The position numbers and the translations under genes were made by a program. The notes under the pieces are model-generated. The model was not told where the DNA came from and made no database searches. It saw only the letters and a program-made list of their open reading frames with translations. A DNA stretch of 64,000 bases from an uncultured Clostridia bacterium (GTDB lineage: Bacteria; Bacillota; Clostridia; Monoglobales; Monoglobaceae): contig CAKSFQ010000009.1 of the NCBI GenBank assembly GCA_934454115.1, forward strand, positions 1 through 64,000, given 5' to 3'. Positions 53,240 through 61,674 of the stretch are shown here, one piece after another. Numbering within the stretch: the stretch's first letter is position 1; every line of letters begins with the position of its first letter.

Positions 53240-54312
53240 ACTTCCTCCGCCTGCTTCTCCTCCGATTCGGCCGTCTCGTCCGCATCTTCGGTCTTTGCAC
53301 TCAGGTCAATCTTCCAGCCGGTCAGCCGTGCCGCAAGGCGGACATTCTGTCCCTCCCGGCCGATCGCAAGCGAAAGCTGGCTTGCCGGAACCAAAACGCG
53401 GCAGATATGCTGATCCTCATCCACCTCGATGGATAAAACATCGGCCGGGCTCAGCGCATTGGCAACGTATTCTGCCGGATCCTCACTGTATTTGATGATA
53501 TCGATTTTCTCGCCGCGCAGTTCATGGATAACCTCCTGCACACGCATTCCTTTCGGGCCGATACAGGTACCCACCGGATCCACATTTTCTTTGGTGGAAT
53601 GCACGGCAATTTTGCTTCTCGATCCCGGCTCTCTGGACAGCGCCTTAATCTCGATAATACCCTCGCCGATTTCGGGAACCTCCAGTTCCAACAAACGGCG
53701 CACCAGTCCCGGATGGGAACGGGAAACCACCAGATGAACCCCTTTAACCGAATCCGCCACCTCAACGACAAACACCTTATACCGCTCGCCGACCTTATAG
53801 TTATCGGCGCGCACCTGTTCACTGGGCATCAGCACCGACTCGGTATTTTCAATCTCCAGCATAACGTTCCGGCGTTCGATCCGGCGTACCACGGCGCTGG
53901 CAATGTCGTTTTCACGGTCAGAATATTCGCTGACCATCTTTTCACGCTCTGCCTCGTGCATCCGCTGAAACACCACCTGCCGCGCCGTCTGCGCCGCAAT
54001 TCTGCCAAACGATTTGGGCGTTACCTCAAATTCTGCGGTGTCGCCGACCTCGTACTTATCGTTGATCTTCTTTGCCTCGTCCAGTGAAATCTCGCTCTCG
54101 CGATCCTCCACCTCCTCAACAACCTTTTTCCGTGCCACAATCCGAATCGCACCCGTTTCTTCATCAAATATCACGTGTACGTCCTGTGCGGCGCCGAAGT
54201 GCTTGCGATATGCCGAAATCAGCGCGCTTTCCAGCGCGTCTAAGATCACGTCGCGGCTGATTCCCTTTTCTTCCTCAATCAGTTCTAAAGATTCAAATAA
54301 TTCCGAACTCAT
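53236..54312 (-). CDS. nusA: Transcription termination/antitermination factor NusA
   Basis: Binds RNA polymerase and nascent RNA at pauses. 358 residues if started at ATG 54312, where the text MSSELFESLELIEEEKGI matches the family start; earlier ATGs in frame have worse alignment. N-terminal domain to about 125, S1 domain (RVEIENTESVLMPSEQ region), KH1 (SREPGSRSKIAVHSTKENVDPVGTCIGPKGMRVQ) and KH2 (AIGREGQNVRLAARLTGWKIDL), then a short acidic tail without the AR repeats of enterobacteria. Confidence 0.96.
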   Translation of the reverse strand: MSSELFESLELIEEEKGISRDVILDALESALISAYRKHFGAAQDVHVIFDEETGAIRIVARKKVVEEVEDRESEISLDEAKKINDKYEVGDTAEFEVTPKSFGRIAAQTARQVVFQRMHEAEREKMVSEYSDRENDIASAVVRRIERRNVMLEIENTESVLMPSEQVRADNYKVGERYKVFVVEVADSVKGVHLVVSRSHPGLVRRLLELEVPEIGEGIIEIKALSREPGSRSKIAVHSTKENVDPVGTCIGPKGMRVQEVIHELRGEKIDIIKYSEDPAEYVANALSPADVLSIEVDEDQHICRVLVPASQLSLAIGREGQNVRLAARLTGWKIDLSAKTEDADETAESEEKQAEEV

Positions 54313-54453
54313 TTTTCCACTCATCCCTTTCCCGTATTTTATCACTTATTTTCTAAAACATTCTTCTCATTTTGATGAAAGCGCCATCCAATCTCCCGTT
54401 TCAGAAGGAAATTTCACGCTCGCTCTTTCCATATACCCATCGTAAACCGTCTG

Positions 54454-54918
54454 CTAAAAATCAAAGTGCAGATGCACCACGGTTGTATCGCCCTTTGCGA
54501 TCTGATAGCGCGTATCACCCGCAAGCAGGGTTATCATCTCTCCGTCAAAGCCCTCAAGCGTGCCCGTCAGCTGCTTTGTACCCTCGATTGGGCGGTACAG
54601 ACCAACATCTACCGTCTCGCCCAGATAGCGCATAAAGTGCGCCGCGGTTTTCAGCTTGCGTTCCACGCCGGGAGACGCCACCTCTAAATAATAGTTGCGG
54701 TCGATCGGATCCTCCCGATCCAACACATCGCTGAGCCGTCTGGATATCGCCTCACATTCGTCTAAGGTGATCCCTCCGTCCTCTTTATCCGCCAAAACCC
54801 GCAAATACCAGATGCCGCCCTCTTTGACATATTCCACATCATAGAGATAGCAGCCTTCCTCCTGTACAACAGGCTCCGCCAGATTCCAAACCTTTTGTTC
54901 CGTTTTTGAATATGCCAT
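54454..54918 (-). CDS. rimP: Ribosome maturation factor RimP
   Basis: 30S maturation factor and first gene of the operon. 154 residues. GCYLYDVEYVKEGGIWYLRVLADKEDGGITLDECEAISRRLSDVLD and YLEVASPGVERKLKTAAHFMRYLGETVDV are diagnostic. GGAGGTTATC precedes the ATG. Confidence 0.96.
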   Translation of the reverse strand: MAYSKTEQKVWNLAEPVVQEEGCYLYDVEYVKEGGIWYLRVLADKEDGGITLDECEAISRRLSDVLDREDPIDRNYYLEVASPGVERKLKTAAHFMRYLGETVDVGLYRPIEGTKQLTGTLEGFDGEMITLLAGDTRYQIAKGDTTVVHLHFDF

Positions 54919-54940
54919 GATAACCTCCGTTTCGCAAAGG

Positions 54941-54966
54941 AAAAGAGTGAGGTTTCCCTCACTCTT
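54941..54966 (-). promoter_or_regulatory. Leader hairpin of the rimP-nusA operon
   Basis: On the minus strand, AAGAGTGAGG-GAAA-CCTCACTCTT: a 10-bp perfect stem with a GAAA tetraloop, followed by TTCC. It lies between the promoter and the rimP ribosome binding site. The short U stretch makes it a weak terminator at best, so attenuation or a protein site is possible. Confidence 0.6.
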
Positions 54967-54991
54967 CTGCCTCTCACAATATCACGTACAG

Positions 54992-55020
54992 ATTATAGCA
55001 CAAAACATCGCATCTGTCAA
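54992..55020 (-). promoter_or_regulatory. Promoter of the rimP-nusA-infB operon
   Basis: On the minus strand, TTGACA (55020-55015), 17-bp spacer, TATAAT (54997-54992): full consensus. Confidence 0.9.
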
Positions 55021-55042
55021 GTATTTTGATACAAAAAATTTC

Positions 55043-55504
55043 TCACTCCGGGCGTTTGCCGCTGAGTTTTGCCAGCTCCTGCTGGAAGGTTTCGATGTCC
55101 TTAAACTTTTTATATACCGAAGCAAAGCGCACGTAGGACACCTCGTCAATGGCGCGCAGACGCTCCATCACCATCTCGCCGATCTTCTCCGACGACACCT
55201 CCCGTGCCAGGGAATTATGAATTTCCGCCTCGATTTCATCCAGCATCTCGTCAATCACATGCAGCGGCACCGGGCGGCTGGCACAGGAATTTAAGATACC
55301 GCGCTGCAGCTTGTCCCGGTCAAAGCTCTGTCTGGAGCCGTCACGCTTAATCACAATGATCGGCACGCTCTCAATCTTTTCATAGGTGGTAAAACGTTTT
55401 CCGCACTGCAAGCATTCCCGGCGGCGGCGGATCGCCTGTCCATCCTCGGTAGAACGGGAATCTACCACCTTACTCTCTGTGTGTCCGCAATAAAAACAGC
55501 GCAT
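55043..55504 (-). CDS. nrdR: Transcriptional repressor NrdR
   Basis: Controls ribonucleotide reductase genes according to ATP/dATP. 153 residues. N-terminal zinc ribbon MRCFYCGHTESKVVDSR...RRRRECLQCGKRFTTYE, then an ATP-cone domain (VIKRDGSRQSFDRDKLQRGIL). Full consensus promoter just upstream. No reductase gene is in the window. Confidence 0.97.
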   Translation of the reverse strand: MRCFYCGHTESKVVDSRSTEDGQAIRRRRECLQCGKRFTTYEKIESVPIIVIKRDGSRQSFDRDKLQRGILNSCASRPVPLHVIDEMLDEIEAEIHNSLAREVSSEKIGEMVMERLRAIDEVSYVRFASVYKKFKDIETFQQELAKLSGKRPE

Positions 55505-55527
55505 GATAACGCCTCCTTTTTCTTTTT

Positions 55528-55556
55528 AGTATACGAAAAGTGTCCCTTTTTGTCAA
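55528..55556 (-). promoter_or_regulatory. Promoter of nrdR
   Basis: On the minus strand, TTGACA (55556-55551), 17-bp spacer, TATACT (55533-55528), with the start codon about 25 bp past the -10. It begins inside the stop-codon region of the upstream esterase gene. Confidence 0.85.
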
Positions 55557-55559
55557 TAT

Positions 55560-57869
55560 TTATTTCTTGCCCGGCGTCTCGGTCGTGAACGCCAGGGCCG
55601 GAAGTCCGCTTGCGTCTGTCAGATTCGGCATCTCCGGATACGCGCCCCACGCATAGCGTGCGGCAACCGGCTTTTTCACCTTATCGCAGGTCAGAATCAC
55701 GCGATCGCCGCGCAGCTCCGCCTCCGCCGGATAAAACACGCCATCCGCGCCGCAAAGCTCAAATTCCTGCGGCCGCTTAGGATCCATATTCTGTTCTTTG
55801 ATCCACGTCTCGCCCTTTTGATCCGCATAGCGCGCGGTCGGGAGCAGCGTAAGCGACCCGGTGCAGGAGAAGGTCAGTTCCATCTTACTGCCGCTGACGC
55901 GCATGCCGGTATAGAAAGGCCCAACGGCCGCCGTCTCCGTACCGCCGTAGACGTCGCGTTTTGCCAGACGCAAAAACCGCTCCGCCACTTCCTTTTTCTG
56001 ATGCGGATGGATATCCTCACGGCAATTGCCGGCACCGCCCTCGTATTCGCCGTACAAATCCATTAAGGAAATCATCCCGGCATTTTTGGGATTTTTAATA
56101 TTGGAAAGCGCCAGTCTCTGTCCCTCGCGCACGGCGCTCTCGTCTGCCTTATACCTTGTCAGCTGCGCCCAGTAAAACGGCAAATCCTCACCGAAGATCC
56201 GCCGATAGCTGTCAACCACTGCCGTCATAGCGTCCCGGTACTCTATTGTCGTCAAATGGGTGCGGTACTCGTCCGCCTCACCCTGGTACATCAAAATTCC
56301 GCGAATCTGCAGCTTTGAGAGCGGCGCGATACGGTTATAAAACAGTCCGCCATCCGTCGGCACAAAGCTGCCGCACTTCTCCTCCCGCGGTATCCAGCGG
56401 TTAATCTCGGTGTCGCCGACCGCAGCGCCGATAATGCCGACCGGCGTGCGGTATTCCTGCCACAGTGACTGTGCAAAGTAATAGCCGACTGCCGAACAGT
56501 AATTGGCCGTGTCACGGTTCATGCTCGCCCACGCCGCAGCGTTCGCCGCCAACGGCAAATTCTCGGTGGCAGCACCGGCGCCGCCCGTGCCGAGATTCCA
56601 TAAATTCAATAATCGGATGCCGGGGTTTACCACTTCCTGTCTGCCCCGTGCAGAATCCAGATCCGCTTTGGTATCCTCTCCGGCCAGCATATAATAATCC
56701 ATGTTGGACTGGCCGATGCATAGCCAAACGTCACCGAACGTGATATCCCGGTAAATTCTCTTTTCCTTTCCGCAGCGCACGGTCAGCGTATAGTCGCCAC
56801 CGGCGGAAAACGTCCCCAAATTTACTTCCCACGCGGAATTTGCATCTGCCACTGCCGTCTGCTCCGCCTTGCCGCCCAAACTGTTTGCAAGCGTTACCGT
56901 CACACGGCTGCCCTTGGGCGCTTTTCCCCATACGGTCAGCGGTTTTTCCGCCTGGAGCAGCATATGATCCGAAAACAGGTTCGGAACCGAAAAATTCTGC
57001 GCTGCGCCATTATCCCGGTATTCCAGCGGCCGCTCCAGCGGCTGACCGCCGGAACTGTCAAACACCATAATCCGATAACTGTCGCCCGTTTCCCGTTTCA
57101 GGTTCGGTACCGCGACCGCAACACTCTGCTCCGTTTTCGGCGCAAGATCCCGGCGGCTTGCGGCATAATTTTTTAGAATACCTTCCTTACTGTAAATCGC
57201 CGTCAAAATGGTGGTGTCCATCTCTTCGGGCGCGTCATAGGCATAAAGCGTCAGCGACATATCCTCTTTCCCGCTTTCCTTGGATGGCGTAAAATCCCAC
57301 TCCGTATAGGCCATCCACGATAGCTCGGCCAAATATGCGCCGGCCGGAAGCTCCACCCTCACATAGCGGTACTCACCCATGCCGCCAAAGGCAATCTCCT
57401 GCCGCGCTGTCTGCATACTGCCGCTTACCGGCGCAATCGTGCCCACCGGGACAAAAGTCTTATTGTCGTTCGATGCATAAAATCCGGTGCCGATCAGCCG
57501 ATCTGCCTGATGCTCCTTTTGCGCTGAGGGCAAAGCCTGTACGGCGCAGATCCGCTGCGCTGTGCCAAAATCCAGCGTAACCCAAAGGCCCTTTTCGCTG
57601 CCGCAGACCGTCTGCGCATTGTCGTCATAGAGCGCATAGGCGTTTTTTTCTTCTCCCTTGGGGCAAAAAATGGATTTTGCGTCAATCCTCGGCAAAACTT
57701 TTTCCGTCTTGGCGTACATCTTCAGCTTTGACGGCGGCTCCTTGACCTCCGTCTTGGGAATCTGAAACAGACCGGCAAGGTCCAGAGCAAAGACGTTCTG
57801 TCCGCCGCACAAAAAAAGGAGGGCAAGCACAACGGCAAGGAACTGTTTTACCCTGCTGTCCCCCTGCAT
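55560..57869 (-). CDS. Secreted sialate O-acetylesterase-like protein
   Basis: 769 residues. Signal peptide at 1-28 (hydrophobic LAVVLALLFLC, likely cut after VFA). Residues about 50-190 look like a carbohydrate-binding F5/8-type (discoidin) jelly roll (LWVTLDFGTAQRICAVQALPS, YRYVRVELPAG). Then VPNLFSDHMLLQAEKPLTVWGKAPKGSRVTV, the usual lead-in to the catalytic domain, and GQSNM with the nucleophile Ser388. The Asp-His pair is in NCREDIHPHQKKEVAERF. Such SGNH esterases remove acetyl groups from sialic acids or from plant xylans and pectins. With uronate catabolism in the same window a plant-polysaccharide role is possible. No lipobox and no anchor are seen. Confidence 0.85.
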   Translation of the reverse strand: MQGDSRVKQFLAVVLALLFLCGGQNVFALDLAGLFQIPKTEVKEPPSKLKMYAKTEKVLPRIDAKSIFCPKGEEKNAYALYDDNAQTVCGSEKGLWVTLDFGTAQRICAVQALPSAQKEHQADRLIGTGFYASNDNKTFVPVGTIAPVSGSMQTARQEIAFGGMGEYRYVRVELPAGAYLAELSWMAYTEWDFTPSKESGKEDMSLTLYAYDAPEEMDTTILTAIYSKEGILKNYAASRRDLAPKTEQSVAVAVPNLKRETGDSYRIMVFDSSGGQPLERPLEYRDNGAAQNFSVPNLFSDHMLLQAEKPLTVWGKAPKGSRVTVTLANSLGGKAEQTAVADANSAWEVNLGTFSAGGDYTLTVRCGKEKRIYRDITFGDVWLCIGQSNMDYYMLAGEDTKADLDSARGRQEVVNPGIRLLNLWNLGTGGAGAATENLPLAANAAAWASMNRDTANYCSAVGYYFAQSLWQEYRTPVGIIGAAVGDTEINRWIPREEKCGSFVPTDGGLFYNRIAPLSKLQIRGILMYQGEADEYRTHLTTIEYRDAMTAVVDSYRRIFGEDLPFYWAQLTRYKADESAVREGQRLALSNIKNPKNAGMISLMDLYGEYEGGAGNCREDIHPHQKKEVAERFLRLAKRDVYGGTETAAVGPFYTGMRVSGSKMELTFSCTGSLTLLPTARYADQKGETWIKEQNMDPKRPQEFELCGADGVFYPAEAELRGDRVILTCDKVKKPVAARYAWGAYPEMPNLTDASGLPALAFTTETPGKK

Positions 57870-57904
57870 ATGACCGCCCCCTCATAAAAATCCTGATTTG
57901 CTTT

Positions 57905-57933
57905 ATTCTACAATATTTTTTTCCGTTTGTCAA
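57905..57933 (-). promoter_or_regulatory. Promoter of the esterase gene
   Basis: On the minus strand, TTGACA (57933-57928), 17-bp spacer, TAGAAT (57910-57905), about 36 bp before the ATG. Confidence 0.85.
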
Positions 57934-58178
57934 CCGCAGCAGCAGCGAAAACCACCGTAGGCGGTGCGCGGAAAAATCGCGGCGCGGCATATGGTACATT
58001 CTTCTATTTTTTGAAAGGCCGGGCATACGGGTTCGGCTTTCGCGTGACTTGCCTGCTATTTACAGCCTCTGTTTGTCTCAGCGACAAATCAATCCCGTTT
58101 TAGACCAAATATTTGGTAATTTTCCATGGATTTTAAAAGGATTTTAAAAAAATTTTTGCTCATTTTTAGAAAAAACTC
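57934..58178. other. Intergenic stretch with no gene
   Basis: Lies between the divergent esterase and cold-shock promoters. The left part is GC-rich with short inverted repeats (for example CCACC near GGCGGT); the right part is AT-rich. No reading frame with a ribosome binding site was found. Confidence 0.6.
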
Positions 58179-58207
58179 TTGATTTTTTATAAAAGTGATG
58201 CTATAAT
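58179..58207 (+). promoter_or_regulatory. Promoter of the cold-shock gene
   Basis: TTGATT (58179-58184), 17-bp spacer, TATAAT (58202-58207). It gives a leader of about 150 nt. Confidence 0.85.
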
Positions 58208-58237
58208 ACTCTTGTATCCGAGATAGCACATGGTACT

Positions 58238-58290
58238 CACATTTTTGTAATCATGGTTCTAGGTTTACAAAAAATGTGGGCTTTTTCTTT
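58238..58290 (+). promoter_or_regulatory. Leader stem-loop with U-rich tail before csp
   Basis: CACATTTTTGTAA (58238-58250) pairs with TTACAAAAAATGTG (58265-58278, one bulged A), then GGGC and a U-rich run to 58290. It sits early in a long 5' leader, as in cold-shock mRNAs whose leaders change fold with temperature. A terminator or attenuator is the other reading. Confidence 0.6.
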
Positions 58291-58362
58291 CTGAAAGGGT
58301 TTTGTATCAATTGCAAATTTCGGTGCGAGAATTTAAAATTATTATTTTGGAGGTACTACAAC

Positions 58363-58575
58363 ATGAATCAGGGTACAGTAAAATGGTTCAATCCTGCAAA
58401 GGGCTTTGGCTTTATTTCCGACGATAACGGCGGCGACGATGTATTTGTTCACTTCTCTGCCATTATTGCAGACGGCTTTAAGACGCTGGAGGAAGGCCAG
58501 AAGGTTACCTACTCGACCGAGCCGGATCCGAAGGATTCCAGCAAGCTGCGTGCTGTTGACGTACGCGTAGTGTAA
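58363..58575 (+). CDS. Cold-shock protein (CspA family)
   Basis: Single cold-shock domain, 70 residues, binds single-stranded RNA/DNA. RNP1 KGFGFISDD and RNP2 DVFVHFSAI are intact; start text [13 protein letters not shown] is typical. ATG 58363 has TTGGAGG 9 nt upstream; an in-frame extension to 58276 is part of the leader. Confidence 0.96.
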   Translation: MNQGTVKWFNPAKGFGFISDDNGGDDVFVHFSAIIADGFKTLEEGQKVTYSTEPDPKDSSKLRAVDVRVV

Positions 58576-58685
58576 CATCAGCCCGATCCAAAATATCATC
58601 CTTACGCCATATCATTTTCACGGTTCTACAATGTGTTGTTTAACTCCGAATTTTGTTATTTCGTACGATTGATATATGGACAGCA

Positions 58686-58720
58686 AGAGCCTTGGACTTA
58701 CCGTCCAAGGCTCTTTTTTT
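58686..58720 (+). terminator. Terminator after csp
   Basis: A 12-bp stem (AGAGCCTTGGAC/GTCCAAGGCTCT) with a 5-nt loop and a T7 run on the plus strand. Confidence 0.9.
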
Positions 58721-58761
58721 CGTAATCTGCCGATCATAGCAAACCCATTGTACTCTATTTT

Positions 58762-59346
58762 CTAACTCTTTTGTCCGATGCGGAGCAGCCGTACAATCAC
58801 CGGGCTCAGCGCCATATTGATTCCGGTCTCCAGCAAAAAATTGACGCCTACCATACCAAAGATCATATATTTTAAAACGCTGTCGTAAAGGTCCGCGGCA
58901 GCCGCCCAGCCCGACAGGGCGTCCATAAAAAACACCCGGCAGCCGATCAGAAAGACGCCGGTATTCACCACCGGGCAAATCAGTGCGGCAGCGATCACGG
59001 CGAGATAACAGCTGTGCTTTGAAAGACCCCGGTAAACCAGACCGGCGCAAAGTCCGCAAAGCGCGCCCTTTGCCAAAACGATAATCACGGTTCCCGGCAC
59101 ACTGACTGCCAAAAAAGCGCCTGCATCCGTCATCAGCACCACAATGCCGAACACCAGTCCCAGCCAGACGCCGGCCATCGTGCCGCACATGGCCGCACCG
59201 ATGACAATCGGCACCAGCACCAGGGTGATAGAAAACGGGCCAAAATGAATACTTGCCCCTAAAAACTGGAGCAGCGCAATCAGTGCGGTCAGCACCGCGC
59301 ACAGAACCAGCTTTTGGGTTGATCCAACCTTGTTTATTTTTTGCAT
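58762..59346 (-). CDS. ECF transporter substrate-binding (S) component, possibly for pantothenate
   Basis: 194 residues from ATG 59346 (AAGGAGG upstream). About six hydrophobic segments, with LVLCAVLTALIALLQFLGASIHFGPFSITLVLVPIVIGAAMCGTMAGVWLGLVFG near the start, as in the ECF S-component family. Such proteins bind a vitamin and use a shared energising module encoded elsewhere. It sits just downstream of coaX, which phosphorylates pantothenate, so pantothenate is a reasonable guess for the ligand; this is inference from position only. Confidence 0.8.
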   Translation of the reverse strand: MQKINKVGSTQKLVLCAVLTALIALLQFLGASIHFGPFSITLVLVPIVIGAAMCGTMAGVWLGLVFGIVVLMTDAGAFLAVSVPGTVIIVLAKGALCGLCAGLVYRGLSKHSCYLAVIAAALICPVVNTGVFLIGCRVFFMDALSGWAAAADLYDSVLKYMIFGMVGVNFLLETGINMALSPVIVRLLRIGQKS

Positions 59347-59423
59347 TTCAAATTCCTCCTTGCTGTCGTTCACTTTTCGTGATACAACGCATTTGATTTA
59401 TAAAAACATCCGGGCAGGCATCG

Positions 59424-59445
59424 AAAAATCCGAACGCAATCGGAT
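59424..59445 (-). terminator. Terminator after coaX
   Basis: A 6-bp stem (ATCCGA/TCGGAT) with a 6-nt loop and a short T run on the minus strand, about 85 bp past the coaX stop. The ECF gene may therefore have its own promoter, which I could not identify. Confidence 0.55.
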
Positions 59446-59530
59446 AAAAAAGGTCTTGAATTTTCAAATAAAAAACATCCTGCGTTTTTGGCTGTGCAAT
59501 ACCCGCCGACAGATGGAATTTTCCTTGCGG

Positions 59531-60295
59531 TTAACTGTTTTTTTGATATAAAATATAGAGTCCCTTGAGCACCAGATTTTCATCGATCAAAATATTCTGT
59601 TTGCAATGCGGAATCACGGTTGCGGCAAGACCGCCGGTCGCCAGAACAAAAAGCGGTTCGCCCGCCTCCTCCCGAAAGCGGTCAATCATGCCGTCAATCA
59701 TGGACGCGTTACCAAACACAACCCCGGATCGCATACAGTCCACCGTGTTTTTACCGAGGACGGAGGGCGGCGCTTCCAGACTGATCTGGGACAAGAGTGC
59801 AGCGCCGCTGGCCAGCGCTTTTAAGGCAATCTGTACGCCCGGTATAATCGAAACCCCGACAAAGCTTCCCTCGCCGGACACCATCATCATCTTGGTTGCC
59901 GTCCCCATATCCACAATCAGAGACGGGCTTTGGTACAGGTGATATGCGGCCACACAGGCACAAATCAAATCCGCACCGACCGTCATGGGGTTATCGCATT
60001 CAATGCCGATCCCAAGGTTCAGGTCCGGGCGCACCATCAGGGCATCCACCCCGTACACCGTTTTCACCGCCTTTTGCATGACGGTATCGAGCGGCGGCAC
60101 CACAGAAGAGATTACCGCGCCCTCAATCTGGGCTTTGGCAATCTCATGCAGTCCAAGCACGCTGCGGATTTTTGCCGCATACTCATCCTCCGTTTTGGTC
60201 GAATCCGTGGCGATCCGCGCCACAAACGACGGTTCCTCCTCCACAAATCCGCCAAGGACAATATTTGTATTTCCGATATCTATGGCAAGTATCAT
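59531..60295 (-). CDS. coaX: Type III pantothenate kinase
   Basis: First step of coenzyme A synthesis, insensitive to CoA feedback. 254 residues from ATG 60295, which has AGGTGG 6 nt upstream. ASKHA fold: MILAIDIGNTNIVLGGF, VVPPLDTVM, GADLICACVAAYHLYQSPSLIVDMGTATKM and GIIPGVQIALKAL-like text (SIIPGVQIALKAL). ATATGGLA near the end is another conserved block. Confidence 0.95.
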   Translation of the reverse strand: MILAIDIGNTNIVLGGFVEEEPSFVARIATDSTKTEDEYAAKIRSVLGLHEIAKAQIEGAVISSVVPPLDTVMQKAVKTVYGVDALMVRPDLNLGIGIECDNPMTVGADLICACVAAYHLYQSPSLIVDMGTATKMMMVSGEGSFVGVSIIPGVQIALKALASGAALLSQISLEAPPSVLGKNTVDCMRSGVVFGNASMIDGMIDRFREEAGEPLFVLATGGLAATVIPHCKQNILIDENLVLKGLYILYQKNS

Positions 60296-60365
60296 CGTCA
60301 TCCACCTTTTCTTATCACAACGCGCGAAATTTTAAAAATATCTGTCGCCAAAAGCTGCCTGCATA

Positions 60366-60403
60366 CAATAAAACAGCAAGCACGCAAAAGGATGACTTGC
60401 TGT
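60366..60403 (-). terminator. Terminator after lysC
   Basis: On the minus strand, ACAGCAAG, a 15-nt loop, CTTGCTGT, then TTTATTG, about 45 bp past the lysC stop. Confidence 0.65.
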
Positions 60404-60447
60404 CTTATGGCACGTTTTGGCTTTCAAAAGCAGCGGCGCGCTTATTT

Positions 60448-61656
60448 TTATTTTCCGAAGAACTGATCGTGGATTACGGCAACTGCGCGTTCCGCGTTAT
60501 TCACATTGATCAGTACCGAAACCTTAATTTCTGAGGTAGAAATCATATGAATGTTAATCTGTGCCGCATAAAGCGCCTCAAACATCTGGGATGCAACGCC
60601 GGCATTGTGCACCATGCCTGCGCCGACAATCGAAACCTTGCTCAAATCGTCCCGGCAGTTGATTTCCTGATAGTGCAGGGTGTCCTTTAATCCTTCGATG
60701 ATCGAGAGCGTCTCTTTCATGTGCGCTTTGGTTACCGTAAAGACAATATCCTTGGTACCATTATGCCCTATGGACTGTAAAATCATATCTACGTTGATAT
60801 CTGCCTTTGCCAAAACCGAGAAAATCTTAAATGCCACGCCCGGCATATCCTCAACGCCGATCACTGCAATACGTGCTACATCATTATCACGGGTTACCCC
60901 TCTGATTAACATTCTTTCCATATTGGTTACCTCCTTCACCATTGTACCGGGAACTTTATGAAAACTGGACTTGACCTCCAGCTCAACGTTGTATTTTTTT
61001 GCCATCTCGACCGAGCGGTTGTGCAGTACGTTTGCACCGAGGCTGGCAAGCTCTAACATCTCGTCATACGTAATCTCATCCAATTTCACCGCGTTCGGCA
61101 CGATACGGGGATCGGCCGTGTATACGCCGTCCACGTCGGTATAAATCTCACACCTTGCGGCGTTTAATGCCGCCGCCAGTGCAACCGCAGAGGTATCGCT
61201 GCCACCGCGGCCCAGCGTTGTGATGTCGTCATATTTATTCAGCCCCTGGAAGCCGGCTACCACCACCACGCTGTGCTTATCCAACTCCGCAAGGATACGC
61301 TCGGTATGAATCTTGCTGATTCTCGCGTTGCCGGAGGTCGCATTGGTTACAAAGCCTGCCTGCCAGCCGGTCAGCGAAATGACCGAATACTTTAACTTTT
61401 CAATTGCCATGGCAAGCAGTGCAATCGAAATCTGTTCTCCGCTGGAAAGCAGCATATCCATCTCGCGCTTGGATGCCTCCGGGTTGATTTCATTCGCTTT
61501 TTCAATCAAATCGTCGGTTGTGTCACCCTGTGCGGAAACAACCACCACAACGCGGTTCCCCTCCTGCACCGTTTCCACGACACGACTTGCAACATTCATC
61601 ACTCTTTCTGCATCGGCGACCGAGCTGCCGCCAAACTTCTGTACGATCAGTGCCAC
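60448..61656 (-). CDS. lysC: Aspartate kinase with two ACT domains
   Basis: Phosphorylates aspartate, the entry to lysine, threonine, methionine and DAP synthesis. The start is GTG 61656 with GGAGGGA upstream, giving 402 residues beginning VALIVQKFGGSSVADAERV. Substrate block GRGGSDTSAVALAAAL and the kinase core lead to two ACT domains (IAVIGVEDMPGVAFKIFSVLAKADINVDMI and VSIVGAGMVHNAGVASQMFEALYAAQINIHMIS). Last gene of hom-thrB-lysC. Confidence 0.96.
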   Translation of the reverse strand: MALIVQKFGGSSVADAERVMNVASRVVETVQEGNRVVVVVSAQGDTTDDLIEKANEINPEASKREMDMLLSSGEQISIALLAMAIEKLKYSVISLTGWQAGFVTNATSGNARISKIHTERILAELDKHSVVVVAGFQGLNKYDDITTLGRGGSDTSAVALAAALNAARCEIYTDVDGVYTADPRIVPNAVKLDEITYDEMLELASLGANVLHNRSVEMAKKYNVELEVKSSFHKVPGTMVKEVTNMERMLIRGVTRDNDVARIAVIGVEDMPGVAFKIFSVLAKADINVDMILQSIGHNGTKDIVFTVTKAHMKETLSIIEGLKDTLHYQEINCRDDLSKVSIVGAGMVHNAGVASQMFEALYAAQINIHMISTSEIKVSVLINVNNAERAVAVIHDQFFGK

Positions 61657-61674
61657 TTTTCTTCCCTCCATTTT

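Noticed and set aside
57780..57869. Lipobox at the N-terminus of the esterase-like protein
   Set aside because: The only cysteine near the signal peptide is preceded by F-L, which does not fit the lipobox pattern; cleavage after VFA is more likely.
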